NCBI RefSeq assembly: GCF_008710035.1
Contig: NZ_VYKI01000018.1
Location: 1-56,583 of the forward strand
Length of the DNA stretch: 56,583 bases
Direction: 5' to 3'
Source: Stenotrophomonas cyclobalanopsidis
GTDB taxonomy: Bacteria; Pseudomonadota; Gammaproteobacteria; Xanthomonadales; Xanthomonadaceae
The notes beneath the pieces were generated by a model. It made no database searches. It had not been told where the DNA came from and worked only from the letters and a program-made list of their open reading frames with translations. Below, one piece after another: positions 1 to 9,491 of this stretch; the first letter of the stretch is position 1, and each line of letters begins with the position of its first letter. Position numbers and translations under genes: made by a program.

Positions 1-58
1 GTCGGAGAAGTTGAACAGGTCACCAAGGTCGAGCAATTGCTGTTGGATGGGCACAAAA

Positions 59-88
59 AATCCGATGCCAGAAGACTGGCATCGGATT
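59..88 (-). terminator. Perfect hairpin, possible terminator
   Basis: An 11-bp perfect stem (61-71 with 76-86, extended by an AA/TT pair) closes on a 4-nt loop. The six A residues at 55-60 become a U-tract when read on the minus strand, so the better terminator orientation is leftward. Read rightward the tail is only TTCTGATT. No gene that would end here is visible inside the window, so it may belong to a gene lying beyond the left edge. Confidence 0.55.
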
Positions 89-360
89 CTGATTGGCCCG
101 GCTGCTTAAGTGAACAGCATTACGGCCACGCGCCGGGGTTTTTGTTTGCGGGTGAAACCCGACGGTATCGCCGGGCCATGCCCGGTGGCATGTATCGCTT
201 CGCCCATAGAGGCGCGTTGATAGACCTACTTGTTTCGGGCATGTTTTGGGGAAAAGACTTTGCGCGAAGGCAAGCCGCACTGAGGTGCATTGTGAGCAAG
301 ATCATTTAATCGCTGCGCGGCGATCTGGCCACACTCGTTGAAGCGGGCGCGATCAACAAG
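89..360. other. Intergenic, no convincing gene
   Basis: Open frames exist on both strands but none has a good start or a recognisable product. The stretch holds a degenerate GTAG palindrome at 165-187 (GTATCGCCGGGCCATGCCCG...). It also holds the apparent original start of the downstream antitoxin-like gene: AGGTG at 283-287 and GTG at 292. Confidence 0.5.
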
Positions 361-594
361 GTGACGATGCGCGAGTTCGACGCGATTTGTCCCCCGCCGG
401 TACGCGCGTTCGGCGCTGCCGATATCAAGCGCCTGCGCGAACGGTTGAAATTCAGTCAGCCGGTATTTGCGCTTCATCTGCATACGTCGGCATCGACCGT
501 GCGCAAGTGGGAGCAAGGGGAAACCCATCCCGCCGGCCCGGCACTCAAGCTGCTGAACATCATCGCTGACAAGGGCTTGCAGGCCATCATCTGA
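361..594 (+). CDS. HTH antitoxin-like regulator, 5' end broken by a stop codon
   Basis: This encodes an XRE-type helix-turn-helix protein like the antitoxins/autorepressors of HigBA- or RelBE-type modules. The HTH core runs from the segment ADIKRLRERLKFSQPVFALH through STVRKWEQGETHP and ends in a typical GPALKLLNIIADKGL tail. The reading frame extends upstream with coherent protein (SLRGDLATLVEAGAINKV), but TAA at 307-309 interrupts it. A GTG at 292 with AGGTG ahead of it would be the natural start, reading VSKII-stop-SLRGDL. One GAA-to-TAA change would explain this. Re-initiation at GTG 361 would give 77 residues and keep the HTH. No toxin gene is visible beside it, so it may be a solitary remnant. 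Confidence 0.6.
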   Translation: MTMREFDAICPPPVRAFGAADIKRLRERLKFSQPVFALHLHTSASTVRKWEQGETHPAGPALKLLNIIADKGLQAII

Positions 595-617
595 TGCCCG
601 CCGATGCAATCCGGTCG

Positions 618-641
618 GTAGCGCCGGGCGATGCCCGGCGG
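618..641 (+). repeat. Single GTAG palindrome (SMAG-type REP)
   Basis: GTAGCGCCGGGCGATGCCCG followed by GCGG: the GTAG head and a GC-rich palindrome of the SMAG/REP type known from Stenotrophomonas. It lies between the antitoxin-like gene and the lipoprotein gene. Confidence 0.8.
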
Positions 642-697
642 AATGCCCGCACCACGTAGAATCCCTCCGTCGCACTCTACACACCCAAGGACAGGGA

Positions 698-1369
698 ATG
701 ACGTCTCGCCATATCGGCCTCTCATGGATGATCGCGCTGCTGGCCGCGTGTTCGCAGGCCCCGGCACCGCAGCCGGGTACCGAGCCTGCACCGGCCGCTG
801 CAACGCCAACCGACGCGCCCGCCGCCGCCGCCGTGGTCGAGCCCGAACCGAATATCGAAGAGGATGTGGACCCTTCGGTGTGGGACAACGAAGGCGAGCC
901 GGAACAACAAACCCCCGGCGCGGAACTCACCTGCAAGGACAATCCGCTGGCCACCCACTTCTCCACCCTGGTGGGCGGCAACACCGTGGACGACTGCGGC
1001 CGCGAGGACCCGAAGGTGCTGGCCGCGTTCAACGCACTGATGCAGAACACCGTAGCGGCCGAAGCCAGCGACAAGGACATTCCCTCACTGCGCAAGCGCC
1101 TGCTGAGCGGGCCCAGTGGGCCGGGCGAGCTGGTGGTGCTGCAGGGCGAGCCGTGGTGGTTCTATACCGCCTGCCAGGCCCACGATTGCCCGGGCACCGC
1201 GCTGGCGATGCTGTACTCGCCCGAGCAGTCGAAGATGGTCGGCCGCCTGACCGCGCGCTGCCGGGTGTGGTGGCTGGGCGAGCCTACGGCTGCAGAACGT
1301 GAGCAGATCGAGCAGCTGCGCCCGCTGGATGATGCTGCGTTGACGGAAGACAGCGCGCTTTGCGAGTGA
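698..1369 (+). CDS. Predicted lipoprotein of unknown function
   Basis: This is a 223-residue protein with a short signal sequence and a clear lipobox (LLAAC, Cys18), so the mature protein should be lipid-anchored. After the Cys comes a Pro/Ala-rich then acidic linker (about residues 19-70), followed by a compact domain with several cysteines (CKD, DDCGRED, ACQAHDCPG, ARCRV, final LCE) that could form disulfides in the periplasm. ACAGGGA directly precedes ATG 698 and supports the start. I do not recognise the family and the neighbours give no functional hint. Confidence 0.75.
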   Translation: MTSRHIGLSWMIALLAACSQAPAPQPGTEPAPAAATPTDAPAAAAVVEPEPNIEEDVDPSVWDNEGEPEQQTPGAELTCKDNPLATHFSTLVGGNTVDDCGREDPKVLAAFNALMQNTVAAEASDKDIPSLRKRLLSGPSGPGELVVLQGEPWWFYTACQAHDCPGTALAMLYSPEQSKMVGRLTARCRVWWLGEPTAAEREQIEQLRPLDDAALTEDSALCE

Positions 1370-1390
1370 GGCAGCGGAATGCATGACCGC

Positions 1391-1909
1391 GCGTGGCCCA
1401 TCCACGCATGGCGTGGATCTACCGCGGGAATCGCAGAGGTAGCGCCGGGCCGTGCCCGGCGGAATGCTGGCACCGCGCGTGGCCCATCCACGCATGGCGT
1501 GGATCTACTGCGGCAACCGCACAGGTAGCGCCGGGCCATGCCCGGCGGAATGCCGGCACCGCGCGTGGCCCATCCACGCATGGCGTGGATCTACCGCGGG
1601 AATCGCAGAGGTAGCGCCGGGCCGTGCCCGGCGGAACGCCGGCACCGCGCGTGGCCCATCCACGCATGGCGTGGATCTACTGCGGCAATCGCAGAGGTAG
1701 CGCCGGGCCGTGCCCGGCGGAATGCTGGCACCGCGTGTGGCCCATCCACGCATGGCGTGGATCTACTGCGGGAATCGCAGAGGTAGCGCCGGGCCATGCC
1801 CGGCGGAATGCCGGCACCGCGCGTGGCCCATCCACGCATGGCGTGGATCTACTGCGGGAATCGCACAGGTAGCGCCGGGCCATGCCCGGCGCATTGCCTG
1901 CACCGCGCG
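1391..1909. repeat. Tandem array of six 86-bp GTAG units
   Basis: GTAGCGCCGGGC(A/G)TGCCC palindromes begin at 1439, 1525, 1611, 1697, 1783 and 1869, a strict 86-bp period. Between them sits the oppositely oriented partner ATCCACGCATGGCGTGGATC followed by TAC, so two palindrome families alternate. Units differ only by scattered substitutions. Both strands show spurious 82-codon open frames with the same 86-bp shift; these are repeat artefacts, not genes. Confidence 0.9.
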
Positions 1910-2275
1910 TCATTCCTGCGGACGCATGCGCGCGCTGGCCTGCCCATTGATGGCCATGCAGGCCATGATCAGACCTTCCATCACCCGGTCGCCGGGGTAA
2001 TCCTCATCCGGACCGTTCTGGCGGATGCGTTCGCCTGCCAGCAGCATTTCCAGGGCGATGGTCAGGCCGGCGCGTGCGCAATCTACATCGGCCAGAGCAA
2101 TGCGGCGGCCGATGCGCAGGTCCGGTTCGGGCCACGGCTGGCCATCGGCGGCGGCACCACAGCCGATGTCTTTCAGGGCGTTGATGAAGGCGCTGCCCGG
2201 GCGGGTGGGTGGGATGTCGCTGTCGTCGTCTTCATTGTTGGCAGGCGTGTGGGCGGGAAACTTCGGTGTGGTCAT
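1910..2275 (-). CDS. Small acidic protein of unknown function
   Basis: Predicted 121 residues, starting at ATG 2275 (MTTPKFPAHTPANNEDDD). The N-terminal third is acidic and disordered-looking. The rest is a helical segment (LRIGRRIALADVDCARAGLT, then IALEMLLAGERIRQN) with a conserved-looking end VMEGLIMACMAINGQASA. There is no signal peptide or membrane segment, so a cytosolic location is likely. The frame stays open far upstream, but that part is Arg-rich non-protein-like sequence, which favours the internal ATG. Family not recognised. The stop abuts the 86-bp repeat array. Confidence 0.6.
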   Translation of the reverse strand: MTTPKFPAHTPANNEDDDSDIPPTRPGSAFINALKDIGCGAAADGQPWPEPDLRIGRRIALADVDCARAGLTIALEMLLAGERIRQNGPDEDYPGDRVMEGLIMACMAINGQASARMRPQE

Positions 2276-2796
2276 GGCGAGAGCTCCGTGCAGACAGTCG
2301 GTAGCCGCCACACGAAGGTGGCGGGCGGAGACGTGGCTCGAAAACCGGGACATTGCGCAAGACCGGCAGGCACAAGGCCTCCACGCTCCGCCCGCCATAG
2401 CCGGCAGACGGATTGCCGGCCGGCGCCACGTGGAGTGACGCCGACCGGCAAGCGTAAACAACTTACGCAGTGTCACGGGTTTTCGATGCCCGGCCACCCG
2501 TTGTCGGTGGCACGTCATCTGTACTCGCTTGCTTGCGCCGCGCCTATCAGACGAGTTGCAAACCCGTCCGACGCAAGACGCTTTCGGCATTCTTGCACGC
2601 TGTTAAGTCGCGCCAGAGGTAGGCGCCGCAAGGCCCGCCGGGGTGTGGGGAATATGCGACATGCGTCGAGGTTGCCGGGCAGGCCACGGGCGCCACTGCC
2701 GGTCGATGGCGACATGTCTGGCGGTCGCGCGGGGTACGCGCTGGCAGCTGATACGCTTGGGCCCAATGGTCCGTGCGACCAAGGAGTGGATCGGCA
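2276..2796. other. 520-bp intergenic region with a structured leader
   Basis: No gene is supported here. Next to the minus-strand gene lies a perfect 7-bp hairpin (CCGCCAC 2305-2311 with GTGGCGG 2318-2324). Read on the minus strand its loop is CTTCGT. It sits about 30 nt ahead of the ATG at 2275 and may be part of that gene's mRNA leader. The rest is unremarkable, apart from AAGGAG at 2781-2786 that serves the next gene. Confidence 0.45.
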
Positions 2797-3234
2797 ATGG
2801 AGTTTGATTCGATCAGCCCTGCCATCAGCGGGGTGATGGGCGGAATGCTCGCCACGTCGCTGGTCGCGCGCTGGTCGCGCAATCTGCCTGGCGGCTACAG
2901 AGGTAAATCCCGCCAGCGCCTCGGCCGCGAGCATCGTGCGTCCATCTGGACGGCGAATGCACTGTTCTTTGTCGGCCTCTTTTCTGGCGTGGCGCTCTAC
3001 CCGCTAGGTGGTTTCGCGAATACGGATTGGCGGCCACTCCTCTGGGGCTTCGGCCTGGCATCCGTGCTTCCCCTGCTTGCGATTGCCGTTGTTTCGCTTC
3101 TCTCTGGTCGCAGGCTGAAAGAGGGATTTGTTGCGTTCGCGCTGGGCCAGGGCAGCCCTGTGTGGGTGACCTATCTTCCCTTGGGTGCGGGTGTCGTGGC
3201 ATTTGGATTTGCGGTTGCAGATCTGGCGAGCTGA
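2797..3234 (+). CDS. Small inner-membrane protein of unknown function
   Basis: Predicted 145 residues with about three to four hydrophobic segments: near SGVMGGMLATSLV, ALFFVGLFSGVALYPLGG, LASVLPLLAIAVVSLL, and the C-terminal LGAGVVAFGFAVA. AAGGAG at 2781-2786 lies 10 nt ahead of ATG 2797, which is preferred over the GTG at 2773. The loop after the first segment is basic (RWSRNLPGGYRGKSRQRLGR), suggesting it is cytoplasmic. Not recognised beyond 'membrane protein'. Confidence 0.7.
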   Translation: MEFDSISPAISGVMGGMLATSLVARWSRNLPGGYRGKSRQRLGREHRASIWTANALFFVGLFSGVALYPLGGFANTDWRPLLWGFGLASVLPLLAIAVVSLLSGRRLKEGFVAFALGQGSPVWVTYLPLGAGVVAFGFAVADLAS

Positions 3235-3264
3235 TTCATGTTGGCGATGCGCGTCTGCCGCCCA

Positions 3265-3504
3265 CTACTTCCCCCAGCGCCACCCCGGCGGCGCGCCTTT
3301 CAGCCAGCAGACCAGCACAAGCACCAGAATCACCGCCCACGTGTACACCTGGAATGCCACGGGCCGTTGGATCGGGGAGAACAGGATAGGACCCGCCGAC
3401 AGCAGAACCAGTGCAATGGTATAAACCACCCAGCCTTGCCAGGCGCAGGGCAAGCCCCAGCCCCAGCCGTATCGCTTCCGTGTGAACCAGTATTTCTTGT
3501 CCAT
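3265..3504 (-). CDS. Two-helix membrane protein
   Basis: Predicted 79 residues from ATG 3504 (MDKKYWFTRKRYGWGWGLP). There are two hydrophobic helices (VVYTIALVLLSAGPILF and VYTWAVILVLVLVCWL) and an aromatic, basic N-terminus. A longer frame continues to 3546, but the internal start is better: TACAAG ends exactly 6 nt upstream (3511-3516 on the minus strand) and could be a -10 box for a leaderless message. Function unknown. Confidence 0.65.
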   Translation of the reverse strand: MDKKYWFTRKRYGWGWGLPCAWQGWVVYTIALVLLSAGPILFSPIQRPVAFQVYTWAVILVLVLVCWLKGAPPGWRWGK

Positions 3505-3628
3505 GCGTGTCTTGTACCACCTTGTGGACGCGGGACCAACCGTCACCTCCGCTCACCCCGACAGCAGCGAGAATAGGGCACCGGGCACGCGCTGAAGCGG
3601 GCCGCTCACTGCCTGCAGGATAGCAACG

Positions 3629-6280
3629 ATGTCCAACACTCCTTTTGGCGAGTCGTCATGCGCTGCCGCCACCAGCGGTTGCGTCGAGGTCCGCGGTGCG
3701 CGCGAGCACAACCTGAAGAATGTCGACGTCTCCATTCCGCGCAACGCACTGGTGGTGTTCTCCGGCGTCTCGGGTTCCGGCAAGTCATCGCTGGCCTTCG
3801 GTACCGTTTACGCGGAAGCGCAGCGACGCTACTTCGAGTCCGTCGCGCCCTATGCGCGGCGGCTGATCGACCAGGCCGGCGTGCCCGATGTGGATGCGAT
3901 CGATGGTCTGCCGCCTGCGGTGGCGCTGCAGCAGCAGCGCGGTGCCAGCAACGCGCGGTCATCGGTGGGCAGTGTCACCACGCTGTCCAGCCTGGTGCGC
4001 ATGATGTATTCGCGGGCCGGTACGTATCCGGCCAAGCAGCCCATGCTGTACGCCGAGGATTTCTCGCCCAACACGCCGCAGGGTGCCTGCACCACCTGCC
4101 ACGGCCTTGGCCACGTGTACGAGGTGACCGAGGCGCTGATGGTCCCCGATCCTTCCCTCAGCATCCGTGAGCGCGCCATCGCCTCCTGGCCACCGGCCTG
4201 GCACGGCCAGAATCTGCGCGACATCCTGGTCACGCTGGGCTACGACATCGATGTGCCGTGGAAGAAACTGCCGAAGAAGGACCGGGACTGGATCCTGTTC
4301 ACCGAGGAAGCGCCGAGCGTACCGGTCTATGCCGGCTTCACCCCCGCCGAGACCCGTGCCGCACTCAAGCGCAAGCTCGAGCCCAGTTACATGGGCACCT
4401 ACACCGGCGCGCGACGCTACGTGCTGCACACGTTTGCCAACACGCAGAGTGCGCTGATGCGCAAGCGCGTGTCCCGCTACATGGAAGGCAGGCTGTGCCC
4501 GGCCTGCGAGGGCAAGCGGCTCAAGCCCGAAGCCCTCTCGGTCACCTTCGCAGGCGTGGATATCGGCGAGTTCATGCGGCTGCCGCTGGATCAGCTGGCA
4601 GAGCTGCTGGATCCGATTGCGGCGGGGGATTTCAGCGCGCACAACCCGGGCGCAGGCACCAGCCGCACCGCTACCGGTCGCGATCGCCGCCAACGGGCGG
4701 CCGCTGGCCGTGCAAGCCACGCGGCAGCACCGGATGCGCGGCGTACGTCGGCACTGTCCGAAGAAAAGCAGCTGGCCGCCCAGCGGCTTGCGGGCGGGGT
4801 GATGGCGCGCGTGCACCAGCTGCGTGGCCTGGGCCTGGGGTATCTGTCACTGGATCGCGCAACACCGACGCTGTCTGCCGGCGAACTGCAGCGCCTGCGG
4901 TTGGCCACGCAGCTGAGCTCGCTGCTGTTCGGCGTGCTGTATGTGCTCGATGAACCCTCGGCGGGCCTGCACCCCGCCGACAGCAACGCGCTGTACGACG
5001 CAATGGACCGGCTGCGCGACGGCGGCAACTCGGTCTTCGTTGTCGAGCATGATCTGGAGCTGATGCGCCGCGCGCAGTGGCTGGTAGACGTGGGCCCGGA
5101 GGCGGGCGAGCACGGTGGACATGTTCTTTACAGTGGCGAGCCCGAAGGCCTGCGCCAGATCGCGGACTCGCGCACGGCCCGCTATCTGTTCGACCAGGTA
5201 CCTGCACCCGCCAGCCGGCAACGCAGCGCGGAAAGCTGGTTGGAACTGCACGACATCCACCGCCACAACCTGAAGGGGGTGGACGCGCAGGTGCCGCTGG
5301 GCCTGCTGACCGCGGTGACCGGCGTTTCCGGCTCGGGCAAATCCAGCCTGATGGCGCAGGCCTTGCCGGAGCTGATGCTGTTGCACCTGGGCCATGAGCC
5401 GGTGGAGGACACCGCCGAGAGCACGCCGACCGATGGCCCCACGGTGATTGAGGCAACGCGCGGCCGGCTGGCTGGCGATGTGGATGCCATCCAGCGGGTC
5501 GTGCAGGTGGACCAGAAGCCGATTGGCCGCACGCCGCGTTCCAACCTGGCCACCTACACCGGACTGTTCGACCACGTGCGCAAGCTGTTCGCCGCAACGC
5601 CGGCCGCGCGTCGTCGAAAGTTCGACGCAGGGCGCTTCTCCTTCAACGTGGCCAAGGGCCGCTGCGAAACCTGCGAAGGCGAGGGTTTCGTCAGCGTCGA
5701 GCTGCTGTTCATGCCCAGCGTCTATGCGCCGTGCCCCACCTGCCATGGGGCGCGTTACAACGAGGCCACGCTGAAGGTGCTGTGGAACGAGCGCACCATC
5801 GCCGAGGTCCTGCAGATGACGGTGGACGAAGCGCATGCGTTCTTCAGCGAAGAGGATGCCATCGCGCGCCCGCTGCACCTGCTGCAGGAAATCGGCCTGG
5901 GCTATCTGCGGCTGGGGCAGCCGGCCACCGAGCTTTCAGGTGGCGAGGCCCAGCGCATCAAGCTGGCCACCGAGCTGCAGCGCAGCCAGCGTGGGCGCAG
6001 CCTGTACGTGCTGGATGAACCCACCACCGGTCTGCACGCATCTGACGCGGACCGGCTGATGGTGCAGCTGCAGCGCCTGGTGGAGGCGGGGAACACGGTG
6101 GTGATGATCGAGCACGACATGCGCGCGGTGGCGCAGGCGGACTGGGTGATCGACGTCGGGCCGGGCGCAGGCGGGGCGGGCGGCACCATCGTGGCAAAGG
6201 GAACGCCGCACCAGGTCGCGCGTGCGAAGGGCAGCAGGACGGCGCCGTTCCTGGCGCAGGAGCTGACGAGGAGCGCTTGA
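3629..6280 (+). CDS. UvrA2-type excinuclease ABC subunit A-like ATPase
   Basis: This is an 883-residue ABC ATPase of the UvrA family. It has two Walker A motifs GVSGSGKSS (near residues 46 and 565), two ABC signatures ([12 protein letters not shown] near 415 and [12 protein letters not shown] near 769), and Cys pairs CTTC, CPAC, CETC and CPTC for zinc. It is shorter than housekeeping UvrA (about 940) and fits the class II UvrA2 group, which often lacks the UvrB-binding domain and is linked to drug or DNA-damage tolerance. Residues about 340-370 are Ala/Arg-rich and poorly conserved-looking. It stands alone. ATG 3629 has only a weak purine-rich RBS. Confidence 0.88.
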   Translation: MSNTPFGESSCAAATSGCVEVRGAREHNLKNVDVSIPRNALVVFSGVSGSGKSSLAFGTVYAEAQRRYFESVAPYARRLIDQAGVPDVDAIDGLPPAVALQQQRGASNARSSVGSVTTLSSLVRMMYSRAGTYPAKQPMLYAEDFSPNTPQGACTTCHGLGHVYEVTEALMVPDPSLSIRERAIASWPPAWHGQNLRDILVTLGYDIDVPWKKLPKKDRDWILFTEEAPSVPVYAGFTPAETRAALKRKLEPSYMGTYTGARRYVLHTFANTQSALMRKRVSRYMEGRLCPACEGKRLKPEALSVTFAGVDIGEFMRLPLDQLAELLDPIAAGDFSAHNPGAGTSRTATGRDRRQRAAAGRASHAAAPDARRTSALSEEKQLAAQRLAGGVMARVHQLRGLGLGYLSLDRATPTLSAGELQRLRLATQLSSLLFGVLYVLDEPSAGLHPADSNALYDAMDRLRDGGNSVFVVEHDLELMRRAQWLVDVGPEAGEHGGHVLYSGEPEGLRQIADSRTARYLFDQVPAPASRQRSAESWLELHDIHRHNLKGVDAQVPLGLLTAVTGVSGSGKSSLMAQALPELMLLHLGHEPVEDTAESTPTDGPTVIEATRGRLAGDVDAIQRVVQVDQKPIGRTPRSNLATYTGLFDHVRKLFAATPAARRRKFDAGRFSFNVAKGRCETCEGEGFVSVELLFMPSVYAPCPTCHGARYNEATLKVLWNERTIAEVLQMTVDEAHAFFSEEDAIARPLHLLQEIGLGYLRLGQPATELSGGEAQRIKLATELQRSQRGRSLYVLDEPTTGLHASDADRLMVQLQRLVEAGNTVVMIEHDMRAVAQADWVIDVGPGAGGAGGTIVAKGTPHQVARAKGSRTAPFLAQELTRSA

Positions 6281-6460
6281 GTTGAGTTCTGCATGACCGA
6301 GCGTGGCCTGCCGGGCAACCGGGTATGGCCATCGGCCAGCAGCACATAACCACTCGGCATTTCTGCAGTGGGGCGCGAGCGGGGTTAATGAATGTGCAAT
6401 GTCTGACACGCCCATTGCGGCGCGCGGGCAGCGCTTCCCCCACTACCCGTACGCCCCACG

Positions 6461-9454
6461 ATGACGACTGCTCGTTCCTCTCTGCGCCCGCGATTGCTGG
6501 CGTTGGCGGTGTTGCTTGCCACCGCGTCCCCCGCACTGCATGCCCAGTCCACCACCGGCGCCATCGCCGGCCTCGCGCCTCCTTCGGCGCAGCGCATCTT
6601 CGTCCGCAGCGACACCGGCCTCACCCGTGAAGTGACGGTGGATGCGCGTGGCCGCTACACCATCAGCCAGCTGCCGCTGGGCCGCTATTCGGTGCAAGCA
6701 CGCGATGCCGACGGCAAGGTGCTGCAGACCCGCGAGGGCGTTGCGCTGACGGTGGGCACCAGCACCGAGGTCTCGTTCGGCGAGGTCACGCGCCTGGAGG
6801 GCGTGCAGGTCAGTGCCGACCGCGCGGCCGCCGCGATCGACGTCAGCAGCGTGGATTCGCGCACGGTGATCACCGCCGAGCAGCTGCAGCGCCTGCCGCT
6901 GGGCCGCTCGGCCGAGGCCATCGCCCAGCTTGCACCGGGCGTGGTCGGCAACGGTGGCAATGGCAGCTATGCCGGCCCGACCGGCGCGCAGCTGGTCAGC
7001 TTCGGCGGCTCGTCGGCGGCCGAGAACGCGTACTACATCAATGGTTTCAACAGCACCGATCCGCTGCGTGGTCTGGGCGGCCTGACGCTGCCCTACGGCA
7101 GCATCGACCAGCAGGAAATCTATACCGGCGGCTACAGCGCCAAGTACGGCCGCTCCGATGGCGGCGTCATCAATGCCGTCGGCAAGCGCGGCACCAACGA
7201 CTGGCACTACGGCGGGCAGTTCACCTGGGAACCGGCCTCCACCCGCTCGGACAAGGACGACGTGCGCTACCCGGGCGACGGTGCGCTGTACTCGCCGGAG
7301 AGCAAGGACCGCGACTGGGTGACCACGCAGAGCCTCTACGCCGGTGGCCCGCTGATCGAAGACAAACTGTTCTTCTTCGGATCCTACGAACTGGAGCGCC
7401 GCGAAGGCACCGACGTCAAGAACGTCGAGGCGACCAACTCCTACTCGAAGTATGAGTACAACCGTCCTCGCTGGTACGCCAAGCTGGACTGGAACATCAC
7501 CGACAACCACCTGCTGGAACTGACCGGCGCCTCCAGCCGCAACGTGTTCCGCGGCGACATCTTCGCCTACGACTACGACACGCTGACCCGTGGCGCGCAG
7601 CGCGGCAAGGAAGACACCACCAAGACCGGCGGCGACCTGTGGACGGCCAAGTACACCGGCTACCTGACCGACCGCCTGACGGTCAGCGCGCAGTACGGCG
7701 AGATGAAGACCGATGACTACATCGGCAATCCCGCCTACGACGGCAGCCTGACCTACATCAACAGCGCCAACCTGCAGAACCCGGCACTCAACGGTGGCAC
7801 GCCGATCACCAATGCGCAGACCACCTCGCTGCTGGTCGATCCCGCGCGCGGCAACCGCAGCAACAACCTGCGCCTGGATGCGAACTATGTGCTGGGCGAC
7901 CACAGCATCACCGTGGGCATCGATAACCAGAACGCCCGCGCGCTCAACCGTGGCTCTGTGGCATCGGCCGATGGTTACTACTGGATCTACGGCCAGTCGA
8001 ACCCGAACGTGCCGATCAACACCGGCCTGGGCGTGCCGGCCACCGGTGGCATCCGCAATGGCCAGGACGGCTACTACGTGCGCCAGTACATCTACAGCGC
8101 ACTGGCCTCGGTGCGCGCATCGCAGCGGGCGCAGTACATCGAGGACAACTGGCAGGTGACCGACCGGCTGCTGCTGAACCTGGGCCTGCGCCTGGACCAG
8201 TTCACCAACTACAACCGCGATGGCGACGCCTACATCAAGCAGACCAGTGGGCAATGGGCGCCGCGCTTGGGCTTCAGCTGGGATGTCGGCGGCGACGGTC
8301 GTTTCAAGGTGTTCGGCAACGTGGGCCGCTACTACCTGGCGCTGCCGCTGAACCCGGCGTTCAATGCGGCCGGTGCGACGTTGGCGACGTCCACCTACTA
8401 CACCTACGGCGGCATCGACAGCAACGGCTACCCGACCGACCTCACCCAGTTCTCCGATGCAGTGTCGTCCAACAACAACTACGGTCTGCTGCCGGACGCG
8501 AAGACGGTGGCCACCTCCGGTATCAAGCCGTCCTTCCAGGATGAGTTCATCGTGGGCTTCACCAAGGCACTGGGCCAGGACTGGGTGTATGGCGCGAAGG
8601 CGACCTACCGCGTGCTGCGCAGCGGTGTGGATGACTACTGCGATATCGATGCAGTGCTCGGCAAGGCCAGCAGTCTGGGCTACAACGTGACCAAGGACAG
8701 CAATCCGGTCAGCTGCTGGCTGATCAACCCCGGCCGCGCGAACACCTTCAATCTGGTCGACACCGGCGGCAACTACGTGAGCGTGCCGCTGACCAATGCC
8801 GAGATGGGCTTCCCGAAGTTCAAGCGCAACTACTACGCGGTGAACCTGTCGCTGGAACATCCGTTCGATGGCCGCTGGTACGGCCGTGCGGACTATACGT
8901 GGTCGCGCAGCTACGGCACCACCGAAGGCCAGCTGCTGTCGGGCATCGGCCAGACCGCGGTGTCGACCACGCAGGCCTGGGATTACGCCCAGCTGATGGA
9001 GCACACCAACGGGCCGCAGAGCAACGACCACACCCACCAGTTCAAGCTGCACGGCTACTACCAGCTGACGCCGGAATGGCTGGTCTCGGCCAACGTGCGG
9101 GTGATCTCGGGTACGCCCTTCAGCGCACTGGGTTCGTATGGCCCGGACTTCGAAGATCCCTCCGGCTATGGCATCGCCTACCACTTCTACAACGGCCAGC
9201 CGGCGCCTCCGGGCAGCCAGGGGCGCCTGCCATGGCTGAAGCAGCTGGACCTGGGCGTGTCCTACCGCCCGGCTGCGGCGGATGGCCGACTGGGCTTCAA
9301 CCTGGATGTGTTCAACGTGTTCAACAGCCAGGTGGCGCTGTGGAAGTCGCCGTACTCCGAGCTGGACCCGGGCCAGCCTGACCCGCTGTACGGCGCAGCG
9401 ACCGTGCGCCAGGCACCGCGCTCGCTGCGGGTGAGCGTGAGTTACGACTACTGA
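6461..9454 (+). CDS. Oar-like TonB-dependent outer-membrane receptor
   Basis: This 997-residue protein has a signal peptide (cleavage near AHA-Q29) and an N-terminal carboxypeptidase-regulatory-like beta-sandwich (about 33-95: REVTVDARGRYTISQLPLGR). A TonB plug follows (VITAEQLQRLPLGRSAEAIA), then a large beta-barrel that ends in SVSYDY with the terminal aromatic expected of outer-membrane proteins. This layout matches the Oar/OmpA-related TonB receptors common in Xanthomonadaceae, whose ligands are mostly unknown. No ligand-specific gene adjoins it. The stop is followed by the 110-bp repeat array. Confidence 0.88.
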   Translation: MTTARSSLRPRLLALAVLLATASPALHAQSTTGAIAGLAPPSAQRIFVRSDTGLTREVTVDARGRYTISQLPLGRYSVQARDADGKVLQTREGVALTVGTSTEVSFGEVTRLEGVQVSADRAAAAIDVSSVDSRTVITAEQLQRLPLGRSAEAIAQLAPGVVGNGGNGSYAGPTGAQLVSFGGSSAAENAYYINGFNSTDPLRGLGGLTLPYGSIDQQEIYTGGYSAKYGRSDGGVINAVGKRGTNDWHYGGQFTWEPASTRSDKDDVRYPGDGALYSPESKDRDWVTTQSLYAGGPLIEDKLFFFGSYELERREGTDVKNVEATNSYSKYEYNRPRWYAKLDWNITDNHLLELTGASSRNVFRGDIFAYDYDTLTRGAQRGKEDTTKTGGDLWTAKYTGYLTDRLTVSAQYGEMKTDDYIGNPAYDGSLTYINSANLQNPALNGGTPITNAQTTSLLVDPARGNRSNNLRLDANYVLGDHSITVGIDNQNARALNRGSVASADGYYWIYGQSNPNVPINTGLGVPATGGIRNGQDGYYVRQYIYSALASVRASQRAQYIEDNWQVTDRLLLNLGLRLDQFTNYNRDGDAYIKQTSGQWAPRLGFSWDVGGDGRFKVFGNVGRYYLALPLNPAFNAAGATLATSTYYTYGGIDSNGYPTDLTQFSDAVSSNNNYGLLPDAKTVATSGIKPSFQDEFIVGFTKALGQDWVYGAKATYRVLRSGVDDYCDIDAVLGKASSLGYNVTKDSNPVSCWLINPGRANTFNLVDTGGNYVSVPLTNAEMGFPKFKRNYYAVNLSLEHPFDGRWYGRADYTWSRSYGTTEGQLLSGIGQTAVSTTQAWDYAQLMEHTNGPQSNDHTHQFKLHGYYQLTPEWLVSANVRVISGTPFSALGSYGPDFEDPSGYGIAYHFYNGQPAPPGSQGRLPWLKQLDLGVSYRPAAADGRLGFNLDVFNVFNSQVALWKSPYSELDPGQPDPLYGAATVRQAPRSLRVSVSYDY

Positions 9455-9491
9455 GGGAGGGGCTCGGCGCTAGCGTGGTGGGAAGCCCCGT

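Noticed and set aside
1..54. Possible start of a minus-strand gene (GTG at 54, then PIQQQLLDLGDLFNF)
   Set aside because: The peptide looks protein-like, but there is no RBS, it directly follows a terminator-like U-tract, and the window ends after 18 codons.
1391..1909. Possible CRISPR array
   Set aside because: The whole 86-bp unit is repeated, including the would-be spacers; units are palindromic REP pairs, there are no variable spacers and no cas genes.
1393..2000. Series of 73-96 codon open frames on both strands
   Set aside because: They recur every 86 bp with the same peptide and are products of the tandem repeat, not genes.
6443..9184. 913-codon open frame antisense to the TonB receptor
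   Set aside because: Codon-bias shadow of a high-GC gene. The translated sequence is Val/Ala/Gly/Arg-rich without domains, and the plus-strand receptor is complete with clear motifs.
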